Position numbers and translations under genes: made by a program. A DNA stretch of 64,000 bases. It comes from Topomyia yanbarensis. Taxonomy: Eukaryota > Arthropoda > Insecta > Diptera > Culicidae. Every line of letters begins with the position of its first letter. Position 1 is the first letter of the stretch. Location of the stretch: positions 64,067,089-64,131,088 of the forward strand of contig NC_080671.1 of NCBI RefSeq assembly GCF_030247195.1, in the 5' to 3' direction. Below, one piece after another: positions 10,291 through 22,605 of this stretch. The notes below the pieces were generated by a model. It was given only the letters and a program-made list of their open reading frames with translations. It was not told the origin of the DNA and ran no database searches.

Positions 10291-10354
10291 GAAGTAAAAA
10301 AAATCAGGAGCCCCTCCTCACTCCCCTTTACTATGTCAACAGTATTATTCACCC

Positions 10355-10424
10355 AAAAGCTTGACTTAGTGAAGTTCTAAGATGTCACGAAGCTTGAGTT
10401 AGTGAAGTTCTAAGATGTCACAAA
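10355..10424 (+). repeat. Two-copy 33-bp tandem repeat
   Basis: AAGCTTGACTTAGTGAAGTT (10358) and AAGCTTGAGTTAGTGAAGTT (10391) begin two adjacent 33-bp units that each end in CTAAGATGTCAC and differ by a few bases. About 55 bp further on, the motif GGTACCCGGGTACCGCGTCG (10481-10500) resembles the end of the FB1 foldback. Confidence 0.75.
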
Positions 10425-10608
10425 GTTTCAATTTCCAGTTATAGATAAAACAAGGGAATTGCATTAATTGAAACTTAAAAAGGTACCCGGGTACCGCGTC
10501 GGACACATAACGGTTAATCACAAACGGCTTAAAGCCATCGAAATCTATAAATATTTCATATGACCTCACACGAAGCATTGATTGGAAGTGCTATGCTGCC
10601 GGAATATC

Positions 10609-11005
10609 TGATCAAATCGAATCCACTGAAAAACTTTCTCCGAAGGAAAAGTACAGGTTTTTGGCAGGCTTGATTCTCGACAGCGCGAACCAAGCAAAGA
10701 CTAAACAAGCATCCGTCGCGAACACCCAAACACGTTCTCCCAATCCGTAGTGAGGCAAAGATTTATACTCGGAGAAGATCATCGTGTATAAGGCCTTCCG
10801 GGACGACACACCGGCTAGCTATTGGCAGTACGCGACGTTAGAAACGCGAATGAAGAGTTTGATAAAATACAAGAAACGTGGCTACTGGCGCCGGTTCGTT
10901 GACGGATTTACAAGGGAAACATCTATGAGCATTCTTTGGGGCTCGCTCTGACGTATGCGCAATCGTAACATTGCACCGGCACAGAAGACCAACCGCGCCG
11001 CATCC
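10609..11005 (+). pseudogene. LINE ORF2 linker fragment, Loa/Lian-like
   Basis: A single reading phase from 10611 encodes KLSPKEKYRFLAGLILDSAN, a short gap with two stops near 10745, then YKAFRDDTPASYWQYATLET and KKRGYWRRFVDGFTRETSMS (about 10873-10932), a stop near 10950, and RMRNRN. The KKRGYWRxFVDGxxRETSMS block is, as far as I recall, typical of the region between endonuclease and RT in mosquito Loa-group LINEs. It is a short, stop-ridden fragment with no endonuclease or RT attached. Confidence 0.55.
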
Positions 11006-13680
11006 CCTTCTCATACCGCGAACGAAGCACCTTTTTCAATGTTGGAATTTTCACAGTTAGTAATACAGTTATACAGGTCCAAAAACAGGAAAAAATAAAA
11101 ACAAAATTTATCGCAAGTCTTTTGCAATGAGTCACAGCGATTTTGTCTTTTCAGCAAATTTGTGTATTTTGCCACACTGAAAAATATTTCTGAACCTTTT
11201 AATCGCGCGAAATTAGAAACAAAAATGTTAGGCTTAAAAATTGAATTTAAGGAGTTCGCCACAGGAAACGTACCAGAAATCAATAAGTATAGGCGACAGA
11301 GAAAAGGTCTCTTCAGCAAAAATTATGTAAATGTCCTCTACAACTTTCTCTAAGACACTCATGCACAATCTCTTTTTGTTTTAAATCTAGATTTTCTATA
11401 GCCTACTATAATCAATTTCATTGAAAAGGAATATCGGTAACAGATGGCTCTTTCAATACCCATGTAGGTTGAAGAACATATAAATTCGCTAATGTGGGTG
11501 CTAAGCTCCTTCCAAATAAATTCCTCAAAAACATATTTCAAACCACTCTGCCACGTTTCGGTTAATCTTACGCTCCGAGTTATCAAATAAATGAAGCTAA
11601 AAAAATATTGTTGAATATGTTTTTATGAAATACCTATTCAACAACCACCAGCCGCTGCTTCAAATCCCGATGTTTGCCTTCGTTATAGCATCAGTGGCTA
11701 TCACGGTATAAAATCAGCCAACCTACAGGGAATGCTCCCGTGCGTAAGAATCACGTATCTAACAGCCACGTATTCCAGTCCAATCTGAACCGAATGTCAC
11801 GTTTCACCCATGAATGACTAAACAACCTTCTTTTGACATATTCGAGCCATCCAACCGATGTGTATATGGCTTGCTACATAGCCATCCTCATAATGCGTGT
11901 GCGTGTCTGCGCCATCCGATGCCATCATCAAACTCCATAGTGGCTCATTTCGTTCGATCACGTTGCCGGTGCTGGTTGGATGCCTGTTTGATTCCAACTG
12001 CCAGAAGGCAGGCTTCAAGTCAAATCTTTCAGAATCTGGTGGAATTGATTGTAAATCTGCAGTGTGCGGTACTGGAACTCGATTGTTTTCTCAAACTCCG
12101 ATCCAGCATCGATCAAAATTGAGGTTTTTTCTTATAGCTAAAAAGATAGGGCGGCAAAAGTTTATTTTCGCCAATAGTTGAAATATGCCTTGTAGGGAAA
12201 AAAGCCTTTAAAACCGACATATTTATACAAACAAATGGCAGCTTTGACTCTGCTCATATGCACAGAGCGCGGATGTTAGACCGAAAATCTATTGTTAGTA
12301 TAAACTATGTTCACTGTTGAAACACATACGATGGCGAACAGTCGGAAAACCATGTGGAAAGTCTGAGTAAGCAATACGTGAATATCAGCGAACGGGATTG
12401 TCTTCTATTTTGGTACAGGGCAGAACGAAACGGATGGAGGACAATTTTTATCACCAGGAATAAATCTCTTGCTAGGTATTCATAAATTCTCCCTTCCGAA
12501 CAGGTGCTACCAACATTGACAGTCGTCTTGCCATCGGTAGTAAACTGGTAGTATTGCCGATATCGTCCAGAGAAAAATTGACAATGCACGTGACGCTTTC
12601 CGGTGGATGATCCTGTTCCATTCTTTGGACATTTGTTTGTCGGATTTGGTGTGCTGAAAACCGTAATCTATTCTTAACACGTGCATAACGGAAGTAATAT
12701 TTGATTTATTGTTTAGATGTTTTACCAATTCCGTAGATGAAATAAAATCACTAAATCCACTGCACTAAGTAAATATAGTAGCAACCATATTTTCTTAAAT
12801 TCAAAATTCGATCCTTATGCTGGCTTCCAATTATATGGAAAATTCCTGTTTCATTTATTTTAATGATAAATTGATCTCTGACGATCAGTTTTATCAAGCT
12901 CAATCAAACGCAATTGGCTCAATAAGCCATATGCTGTTTTCTATTTTTTCAGATGCAGCTGACGTTAAAGATACGTAATCGAACTTTTTTCCACACCTCC
13001 AGTGTTTCCATTCCATATATTACTACCAAAAATTTAGGAAACGGAGTATACCAACCAAAGTTTTAACTTTTAGATTTATCTAAACTCCCGTCCCTGCAAA
13101 CTTTTCCCCTGACATGGAATTTGGCAATCTGGCCGTTGAGCCATAGAAAGAGGACAAAAAAACCTCTCTGAGTGCGATAAAGTGGTGATCGAATTCCGGA
13201 AACGGTGTTGATTAAATTAATTCCATCATAGCGCGACTAACTTTCCCCTCGTGAAGTAATTTGATCGACATACCAACTTGTTTGTGCCGTTATCTTCTTC
13301 CTCGGATGACTGACTTACTCTACGCCGGAAGGTGGTTGCTGCTTTAAAGCAGACAACAGATTGACAGGCAGCGAGAGAAAAAAAGCGCCAATTTCCCTTA
13401 TAACCAATTCTTGCTAAATTTCCTGTAAATGGGTTGATGGACACACGGCTCATCCGATGGTGGGTTAACTGGAAAAGCTGTGTGGCGGAGTTGATAATCC
13501 TTTTCTTGTCACTGAGAGGAGTGGTATGAATCTTCTAGAAATTTAAGTTATTATACTTATTATCTTCATTTTAAGAAAACCTTTTCGTGGCGCTCTCGGT
13601 GGTATACGTATGTTTAACATCGATAGAAGTTTCGATTAATCAATTTCGCTAATCAACAGTTTGTTCCCAAATTCCTCTGG
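11006..13680. other. No recognised feature
   Basis: About 2.7 kb without recognisable genes. Short open frames on both strands (for example 11814-12122 +, 12311-12589 -, 13226-13453 -) overlap one another, lack domains and look random. No clear TIRs or tandem repeats seen. Confidence 0.45.
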
Positions 13681-13689
13681 AGGTGATTG

Positions 13690-13935
13690 GAGGTGAACGG
13701 AATTATCGATATTTCGCACAATAAAACATTATTACATGATTGAAGTCCACACGAACAATAGTGGGCCGAGAATGCTACCTTGTGATACTCCAGATGAGTT
13801 TGTAATATATGACAAAGTTCTCGACTCGAGCTTGACACGGAGTCAGTGTAAAACGTTAACCTTCGTCCCGATAAGATGGTTTAATAGTTATTCCATTAGT
13901 TGAATATCTAAATCAGGAAGGGTAGAATGCATATA
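13690..13935 (-). pseudogene. Reverse transcriptase fragment, CR1/Jockey-type LINE
   Basis: On the minus strand the text SSGVSQGSILGPLLFVW at about 13745-13800 is RT motif B of non-LTR elements (G-V-x-Q-G-S-x-L-G-P). Upstream in the same region is a diverged WLxSYLxGRK-like segment (LNHLIGTKVNV, about 13855-13890), interrupted by stops. Only about 240 bp remains, and homology stops on both sides. The fragment belongs to neither full LINE in this window by position. Confidence 0.65.
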
Positions 13936-14347
13936 ACTTAAGGCAATACGTAAACAATGGTACTGAATTGTTCTAGTTCAATAATGCAGATCATAGAGTC
14001 GGAGATAGAAACAGGAATTTTTCCATCACCCACCGAACGTAGGATTGTTTTGGGCATATAACTTTAAAAAATCAAATGAATTTTATGTGTACTCTATCAC
14101 TATGGAAAACCTTGAATTATGAAACACTCAGTAGGCCGAAAACTCGCTAGCTCGCATTTTCGCCGCTAGGTGACACTGTATGCATCATATTATCGCTGTA
14201 AGTAAACATAAGATAGATAATTGAATTGCCTACAATTTTGCCGAAGACTTCTAGTCAGTCCGACTTTGTTAAAACAAGTTATTCAACTTTTAGCGAAGTG
14301 ATGTCTGAGTCAGTTTTGCAGGGGGCCTAGCAGTGCTTGGTTGTATA

Positions 14348-14751
14348 CCAGTACTCAATTCCCACGAACTATACATTTTTATGAAATAATGGTTAGATTT
14401 AGCTCAATAGTATGTTCAGAAGAATTGTAGTACATAATACGAGTTATTCTTTGGTTAGAAAATTTTAGTTCCACATGTGATCGCATAGAGGGTGCCAACA
14501 CTCACTTTTTATAGAAGTGTGATAGAATATCAAGATGTACGGAAGAATTATTAAAAAAATGCCTGTCCTACAACTTTGTAGAAGACACCTTATTTCTATC
14601 TCTCTCCGTTGAAAAGTTAATGTTGGCGCCAGGTGGAACTAAAATTAAAAGATAACTCGTATCATGTACTACAATTCTTCTGAACATACTATTGAACTAA
14701 ATTTAACCACTATTTCACAAAAATGTATAGTTCGTGAGAATCGAGTACTGA
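14348..14751. mobile_element. TA-flanked foldback MITE FB2 in left arm of P1
   Basis: Ends CCAGTACTCAATTC and (reverse complement) TCAGTACTCGATTC form inverted arms of about 125 bp that continue through ACTATACATTTTTATGAAAT, AGTATGTTCAGAAGAATTGT and ACGAGTTAT. TA occurs on both sides (14346-14347 and 14752-14753). The right arm of P1 gives an empty site: there the flanking sequences are nearly joined (about 20097-20115). The centre contains TACAACTTTGTAGAAGAC. A Tc1/mariner-type TA target is implied; no transposase is present. Confidence 0.75.
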
Positions 14752-15599
14752 TACACAATAGGGTGACAATGATTTATATGAAAATTTTTTTCGCAACCTA
14801 CACCCCCTAGCATCGTTCCAAATCATGAAAAAATGACACTGTCCAAATTTGAGCGAAATCGGTTAACTTTAACCCCTCCCCCAAATAGCTTAAAGTTTGT
14901 ATGGGATTTTTGGCCAAAATGTATGGGGAAACATTCGCAGTTCACAAAATCGCCGCTAGAGGTCGCTGTATACTTCCGATCGCTGACCTAAGAAGGAGTT
15001 AAGCTTTTGAAGATTCTCCGCAAGGTGGCGGTAGTGAGCCAAGCAATTTAAAGGGAATACTCCTATCTGTATACGGTAAGAGATGGAACATTTGAATGAT
15101 CTACAAAGTTGTAGAGTAGCAAAAAATATTTTCTTTTCTCATTTGAATAATGCAGAATTCTATCACATGGTGGCGCCAGTGATCAAAATTAATTGAAGGT
15201 AATACTCCTATCCATACAATGGCAAGAGATAGTGCAATCTGATGTTATGCGAAGCTATATAGTATTTCAAAGGCTTTCGTGTCTCGTTGTAAAAAGATAA
15301 TTTAGGCCGCTTAGTGGTGCAAATAGCATAGAGTATGAATATATTTTAATACACCTTTTGAATGCTTTCTAATTTTTTCGAATTTTTACTCCTATTTCTT
15401 GTGCAGAGATTCTTTTATTATACATAACATGTAACAAAGTTTTCTTAAGACTATCATGCTATGATAAAACCTATATTCTTAAATTTCTTCGTAACCCCAT
15501 TTATATTTCTCCTGTTGCATTCATTTATATAGCATTTTTAATTTTTTTAACTAACTGTTGACTAACTTTAAGAGCGCTCTTGTCTCAGAGATGTCGTAT

Positions 15600-16350
15600 A
15601 TAGTGCCGCGCATTAGTGCTCGTTTATTACCTCTCGCAGAAGAAGCGTACACAATGCGCTGTGAATCCAGTTAGACTGGCATTGGTTGCACGATTACAGG
15701 GCTGATAATTTGGTGATAGATGAGAACTACTAGGGTCATTCGAATGCCAATTAGTGACTTTTTCATCAAATCTAGCCTCACTTATAACATAGAAATAGGC
15801 TGCTCGAAATACAGGGCTCAAGTACTATAATGTGCTAGAATATTGCCAGCCTGGGATAAATACCTAAGTAGGCTACAATCCAATTCGCGCTATGCTTCTA
15901 TTATATTCAGCATCCTCCTTTTTTGCTAATAAGCAAAGCGTGCATGCCAATTGCGCTACCTGCCCACCAGATCACCACATCACCAGATATTTGAATTTTG
16001 CTTTTGCAGATCTTTTAGAATGGGTGGATCGTCTCGACAGCTGGATATTTTATGCGGTTCATCGCGCATGTTGCTCGCTATCGCCGGAGGAATATAGTGT
16101 ATGTTGTTGTCGTCGGTGCTCGTTGGTCGCCTCAAGGCGTGCCATATGCTGCGAACCCAATTCAAATGATATTGGTTATACGAGAACAGGACTGATATTT
16201 TGGTAGTAGGCAAAAGATACTACGCCCATTTGAAGACCCGATGGTCAAGTTTTCGTCGTATCTGATACCACACAAAACTTCCAAACTGAACAATTCAAAA
16301 CAATCCTTTGGAATTGTAGTCCATGTGAGGTCATAGAAATAAGGATTACC
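15600..16350 (+). repeat. Diverged two-copy duplication
   Basis: Segment 15600-15830 and segment 16100-16350 are similar in the same orientation: GTGCTCGTT, then GCTG-GAA-CCA, ATTGGTT, ACAGG-CTGAT-ATTTGGT and CATAGAAATA recur in order. The spacing is about 490-510 bp. The frame at 15892-16206 lies between and across them and shows no known domain. The duplication is older than the inner palindrome that starts at about 16358. Confidence 0.5.
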
Positions 16351-16357
16351 ATTCCAC

Positions 16358-17985
16358 AGTGGTCCAGAATGTAAATTTAGCAGGAATTTTGAGATTTTTC
16401 TAAATCTAAACAACTTAGCCTTAATAAGTCGTTGGAGAAGTTTTCGTAGTTTGTGGGTTTCTTATTTTTGTTAAAAAAAAAAACAGATAGGGTAATTGTA
16501 CCAAGATCAAGAAAATAACTTATTAATTATTCCAGCTAGAGCAAAATAATCTTCAACGAAGTTGTAGAACGACAAATCTTGGAAAAGTTTGCTGAAGACG
16601 TGAGCTCTACCTATCATACTTTTCATTTTACAACTTATACTTTTATTTTAAAATTTAAGGTTAGGGTGTTTCTTAGTGTTTATCAGAAAAACTGTTTTAG
16701 TCAAATAACTTTTGCGGTATTGATTTAAAAGTGAAGTAGTCTACAGACAACTTTAAGATTGTTTTAAGGAAAATAACTTGTTTCATGGCAACTATTATAT
16801 CCAAATATTTTTGCTGATGAGTTATGAGCACTTTTTCGCCAACAATAACAATATCACTCATTGGGGCAAACAAATAATAATTCTTTTTCAAGTATAACTA
16901 AGGTCATTACTAGAGTTATAATTGAGTAAAAAATAACGAATACGTTATTTTCTAAAAGTTCATAAAGTTGATTACAAAAATTCTATTTTTGATATTATAA
17001 GTTCTTATATCTTTTGAATAATAGAACCTAGCGTTTTAATGTGGGTGGTTCTATTTTTTTAAAATCTTAAGATTAACTTTTAAATGGTTCGAGATAGAGC
17101 TTCGTAGAAAATAAAATTTTAAAAAACTTGGTCGAAGACACTGGAACTCTATGTCGTGTATTTTCCATTTTACAAGAAATTTACCAAAAAAATAGGATGT
17201 TCCTTACAAATGGTTTTCTTTGTATAACTTTTGCAGTTTTAATTTTTCATAAGGATCACCTAAGAAAAACTTTCAGATATTTTGAAGGAGAGCATTTTGT
17301 CTCAATATATCGAACCTCTAGCATCTTTCCTTAGAAAGTTATATATACTTTTTACTAAAAATAAACTCTTTTATGAGTAAATATTGTAAGACGTAAAAAA
17401 TATTGTATTTGCCATTTTTTGCGATCTATACTACAAAGCATGCTATATCTTATGACAACAACGGTATTTAATGTTAAGTATCCTAATCGAAGATAATGCT
17501 ATATGAAAAAGTTATATTTTGTTTATAAAAAAGTTTTCATACCTTTCAAACGACAAATCTTTGGTAGTTGGAGTTTTAAAGAAAATTATGCACCTTAAAA
17601 TAATCTTGTACCCCTGTCCATAGGGTACTTTAGTGTAAAATGAAACTTTTTATAGAAATAAAACCGTTTTTAAGGAACACCTTTCAGCTTACATTTGGAT
17701 TTGTCGGGCAATGGAAAGTATAAAAGCTAGAGCTTGCGTGTTTTCAGCAAATTTGGCTAAAATGTGTTGTTCTACAACTTCATCGATAATAGTCAAGCTC
17801 TATCTCGAACAGTTCAAAAGTTTCATTTTAAATATTGCTAAAGTTAGAACCACCCTAGCTTCTGTCTAAAAATAAAGGGCTTGTAAAGTACAACAACTTT
17901 GCCAAACATATTGTAAGGCTAAATCATTTAATTTTAACAAAAAGATAAAATTCCTGCTAAATTTACATTCTGGAGCCCTGTCTAT
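16358..17985. mobile_element. Inner palindrome P2, about 1.6 kb
   Basis: The ends are inverted: CCAGAATGTAAATTTAGCAG at 16363-16382 pairs with CTGCTAAATTTACATTCTGG at 17953-17972. Internally GAGATAGAGCTTCGTAGAAA (17090) is inverted relative to AAGCTCTATCTCGAACAGTT (17795), and the GGGTGGTTCTA text near 17044 pairs with TAGAACCACCCTA near 17847. A separate copy of one arm lies at 31370-31800. No transposase frame is visible. Text is AT-rich and diverged. Confidence 0.65.
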
Positions 17986-17989
17986 TCCA

Positions 17990-19285
17990 AAGTACTAAGT
18001 AACTCAACAGTGACATTATTTCAAAGTAAGCCAATAAAAGTGGACTTTTTCGAAAATTGTACCGCGGCGGAACCCATTATACTATGAAGTGCTGTTCCGC
18101 TTTTTGTCGTGGCTAACGACTTATCATTCAATATATGGGCCCTTTTCAAAATTTCGGGATGAAAGTCGTGTAAGGTTTGGAACGCTCATATCTTTTCATA
18201 TCATACTGCATGGAATTAATCAATTTTCGGAATTTGTCGAAAATAAGTTCAACAATGTTGTATAAAATTTTGAGGTATGTATGACATGCATTAATAACGA
18301 AAACCTGTTTTGAAAAATCTTTCGAAAAAAACTACTTGGAAATGGGGAAAAGTTTCAGCTCATCTCGGTCAGAGCCTTCAATATGATGCACCAACCGAAC
18401 ACTGAAATGATGAGAAATTTTAAATGTAGGTCCGCTACAGTTTTATTTCAATTTTTTGTGTAGAGCTGTTTAGAGCGTACAGGGTTCTCCAAGGGCTGTA
18501 CAATACTGGGAAAAAATATTTGTGAACTGTGCACGGCTGGTGGATGAATCAATTTGTGTCGTTACCTACTACTAGCAGGGGAAATTATTTTCATTTCTGA
18601 TAGTTAGAGAGTAGCATGCACGACAAAAACCCGGATTTTAAACACCCGACCGTAACTAGTTCGTGATTCTTTACTGCTAGCTTCATGCACCGAGCCGAAA
18701 AAACGGATTTTACAACACCCAACTAAAACCAGTTCGTGATTGGTTACCGCTAATTTCGTGCACCGAACCACACATCTTGAACAAAATAATTGTAATTTTA
18801 GTCGGTTCTATTAGTCGACCTAGTTGAATAACCGGAGACTACATTTCAACATTTTTCCTGCATTCTTGAACGTTTTTCCTAATAAATCGCTGTTTTAGGC
18901 TTTTAAAATTGTATTAAAAAATTCTCATCTACAAAACAAACATAAAAAAGGAATTGTTAAGGTATGAGAAAAATTAATTACGATCAATTTAAAAAAAATA
19001 AAGACAATCGGTTGAGTGGTATTTCAGGAATCGTGATCACGGGAAAACCATTTTTTTTAAATCGCTATTTCGAGATAATCGAGTTTAAAATTGCCACTGC
19101 GCTTGGTAGACGAAGCACGCTTGGAAGCGCTGTAACTTTCGATCTATTTCTCGGATCTCTATAAAATTTGGAAAAATATTCTCAAGGAGTTGTACTTTCA
19201 GATAAAGTAATAAAAAATTCGATTTTTTGAAAAATAAAAAAAGGTATGTAGCCCCTTAAGCTTCATACACACAGTATATATGTGT
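17990..19285. other. Spacer inside P1, no recognised gene
   Basis: AT-rich sequence between the inner palindrome and the right arm of P1. It contains a local near-repeat (ACCGAGCCGAAAA-ACGGATTTTA and CACCGAACCAC at about 18600-18780, with CAGTTCGTGATT-TTACTGCTA recurring twice). No coding region is recognised; the 66-residue frame at 18964-19164 has no domain. Confidence 0.45.
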
Positions 19286-20349
19286 CCTTATTCCAATTTT
19301 AATAATGAGACACGAAAGCCTTTGAAATACTGTATAACTTCGCAGAACATCAGATTGCACTAGCACTTACCATTGTATGGATAGGAGTATTACCTTGAAT
19401 AAATTTTGATCACTGGCGCCACCATGTGGTAGAATTCTGCATTTTTCAAATGAGAAAAGAAAATATTTTTTGCTTCTCTACAACTTTGTAGAACATCCAA
19501 ATGCTCCATCTCTTACCGTTGTACAGATAGGAGTATTCCCTTTAAATTGCTTGGCTCACTACCGCCACCTTGCGGAGAAATCCTGAAACTTTTTAGTGAA
19601 ACCAAAAAGTCCTTTTATTCTTCTACAACTTTGTGGAACATCATAACTTTCTATCTCTTATCGTTTCAGAGATATATGAGTTTTTCCTAACTTTGTTCCA
19701 CCTTCACTCGCGGTTCACATACATGAGATAAGCAGAGTACGCCCTTTGCAAATGTTAAGCAGCAGTATCCAACTTTAAACGTTAATAACTCTTTAACAGT
19801 TGGTTGAATTGTCTTGCAGTCTTCGACAAACTTCTTCAGCATATCTTCAAAAGCTTAACTCCTTCCTAGGTCAGTGATCGGAAGTATACAGCGACCTCTA
19901 GCGGCGATTTTGTGAACTGCGAGTGTTTCCCCATACATTTTGGCCAAAAATCCCATGCAAACTTTAAACTATTTGGGGGAGGGGTTAAAGTTAACCGATT
20001 TCGCTCAAATTTGGACAGTGGCATTTATTCATGATTTAGAACGACGCTAGGGGGTGTAGATTGGTGATTTCAAAAATGGTCGTTTTATTGTCACCCTAAT
20101 ACACAACCATGCACTGCTAGGCCCCATGCAAAACTGACTCAGACATCATTTCGCTGAAAGATTAATAACTTGTTTTAACAAAGTCGGATTGACTAGAAGT
20201 CTTCGGCAAAGTTGTATACAATTAAATTATCTGTCTTATTTTCACTTACAGTTATAATACGATGCATACAGTGCCGCCTAGCGGCGAAAATGCGAGCTAG
20301 CGGGTTTTCTCCATATAAATTGTCAAAAAATCCCATACAAACTTCAGGC

Positions 20350-21550
20350 ACGGATGTACGATAATGTGAGGTTAAATACAGATTTTATAGAATATGGAAA
20401 AGATAGATGACGTTGTGCAGGTCCTCTACTCTGGCTGTGTGTAATCGAAGAACTGATGTTACCAAGTCAGTATTTAATATATAACTCTTCTGTTTTGTAT
20501 AAGTGACTATGACTGATCATTGAATCTGATTGTAAAACTCTCTTTATGGCAACGGCAAAACGATATTTGAAAATAAGTCATTTGCTTAAACTCTAAATCG
20601 AACACCAAAACATGATTTTTCACCTCGAATTAAACAATATATCCAAAACATCCTTTATAAACAGTAAATTTTAATATTTTGTATTGTGATCATCCTTTCT
20701 GCGACATGTCCGTCTTATCCCCACCATATATCCGTTTCACCCGCAGTCTGGCAAAAGTGCAGATATTTCGTCCTTTTGTAGTTCTTTAAAAATAATTCTT
20801 ATTGATTTTGGTAACATAATCCCCCTGGGCACTCGAAAGCCAACATACAAGCTACAACATAGTGTATTACATGTAGACAAAAACATGCTCTTACTATGTT
20901 GTATTTCAATATATCCTTAATATGTCCGGCTTACCCCCCAGTTCCCCTAGCGCATGTTCATACGGATGTAATTTTTAAGTCTCTAGCTTTCAAACGTATG
21001 GTGACCCTGGAACCGTTTAAACGTTTTTTCCTGTCCGTGTAGCGCAACGCCATGAACTATAGTGAAGAGCATGCTGACCTGCTTTCAAGGTTATGCTGTG
21101 TGTTTTCCGCCTCTTCGAAGCTTTGACCTGGTTTTTTTTCTATTGGTGTTTTTTTTCTTGTGGGCCTTATAGATACATGTTAAGTACCTCAATTATTTTA
21201 ATTTCCCCATTATTGTCTATTCTATCATTCCGTACTGGCCAATAGGTTCGTACAACATAACTTCGTTGACAAGGATTCACCTTAATGCTTTTCGAAATGA
21301 AATCGGCTCCCCGGCTTAAGCTGTAGCCATGCTCCTCAGCAGGAGCCTTTGTAATTTTTTTCCGGGCCAAACACAAAATTATTAAAATCTATTGCAGACT
21401 TCTAGAGTCCTGACGCAGCGAGGTTTGCCCACGACAAAAATGTAGAAAATTCGCCCTGATTAGCTAGGGTGTGCTAAATAGTTTGAAACAGACATATTTT
21501 GCTAAGCATTTTACTAAGGAGTGCAGAGTATATGTACCAGCAAACTTGAA
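20350..21550. other. No recognised feature
   Basis: About 1.2 kb between P1 and the second Juan-like fragment. No domain-bearing frame or clear repeat structure seen; it may include the diverged leader of the LINE that follows. Confidence 0.45.
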
Positions 21551-21559
21551 CGAAAGAGA

Positions 21560-22605
21560 TGGCGTCGTGTCCCGATTCGAGTTTGAATTGTGCGGATCAG
21601 CAGAAACACGGGGTTGGCTGTTGTAAAGCCATTATGCTTCAGCCAAAAAAAATATACTGGACCGAAAACATCTACATTCAGCATCAGTCGCAGCTGATGC
21701 TAAGATGTAGACTCAGACTGTTATCGGGTGACCTTCAGCGAGTCTGTTGTATCAAGCTAACTCTTCTTTGACAAGATTTGTTTACCTGTTCGCCTTTTTG
21801 TGCCGCGGGTCATGAACTGCACTAATTGCAAACAACTGGGACAGACAGCCTCCCATTGTAGCGATAAGGTTTGTTGTGGGAAATGCGGTGGGAATCATGT
21901 TGATGATCTTTGGGGAAGGGATGTTGAAAAGGTTCTGTACTATGAGGGAAATTCAAATGGTCTTCCGACACGTACCGAGTGACAAACAGCGCGAAGAGAA
22001 ATTGAAGCGCCCGCTTCTAATCGATCATTGCAACAATACTAAATTGAGTTCCGCCACCGTCCACTACAAATATCAATACTAACCTGCCGGCTGACGAATG
22101 CGTCTCTGATAACAACTAGGAGGGAACATTTTAGAATTGATGATAGGAGGAAGAACACTTCTTCTCCTAAACTTCTTTGTAACTGCCAGAAGGTGTCGCT
22201 TCATGGTACCCCAAAAATAACAACTACAGAAAGTACTGGTGCAAAACCGAAGCAAGAAGCTCCTGATCTCACAAATCAGAGCTCAAAAAAGGAGTTCCAA
22301 ATTCCTGGGACACATAAACTTTAAATTTTCTCATGTCGTATCCGGAGAAAGAAACCAGTGACCGTATTTTTATATTTATAAGTATTCCTGACCCTCTTAA
22401 AAGCATCCTGATAAGCTTTCTCCCCGCAGTAGAAAACTTCTTAATGCGATTGCCTACAAAATGCTCTTTCTTTTAGCGAATGAATCCTTTGATGGGTGAT
22501 TCATCGAACTAGGTCACGGATTTGATCATTGTTCAACAGTGGAATTGCAGAAACTTTATCCTGAAAATCTCGAACCCTCACCAACGCAAAGATATATATC
22601 GGACG
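21560..22605 (+). pseudogene. Juan-like LINE ORF1 and start of ORF2, copy 2
   Basis: Diverged frames cover most of a Jockey-clade ORF1: SYRVTF (about 21719), PVRLFVPRVMNCTNCKQLG (21787-21840), a CCHC knuckle in which the conserved His is replaced by Gln (C-x2-C-x4-Q-x4-C), CGKCGGNHVDD, then LKRPLL, TNLPADECVSD (frame-shifted, about 22080), AKPKQEAPDLTNQSSKKEFQ (about 22240-22300) and DPLKSILISFLPAV (about 22388-22430). The start of an ORF2 endonuclease (IIVQQWNCR, about 22525) follows and is truncated near 22605. At least four frameshifts or stops are present. Confidence 0.75.

Larger units (their letters stand above)
14130..20345. mobile_element. Nested long-palindrome element P1, about 6.2 kb
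   Basis: Left arm (about 14130-15330) is a diverged reverse complement of the right arm (about 19290-20345). Landmarks: CGCTAGCTCGCATTTTCGCC at 14149 pairs with 20278-20300; GAAGTGATGTCTGAGTCAGT at 14296 pairs with 20132-20155; the CCGCTAGAGGTCGCTGTATA block at 14953 pairs with 19885-19905; GGCGCCAGTGATCAAAATTA at 15173 pairs with 19402-19425; AAGGCTTTCGTGTCTCGTTG at 15270 pairs with 19307-19325. The centre holds a second palindrome. There is no recognisable transposase. Short boxes of the type TACAACTTTGTAGAA recur through both arms and the centre. Exact ends and target duplication are not clear. Confidence 0.7.
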
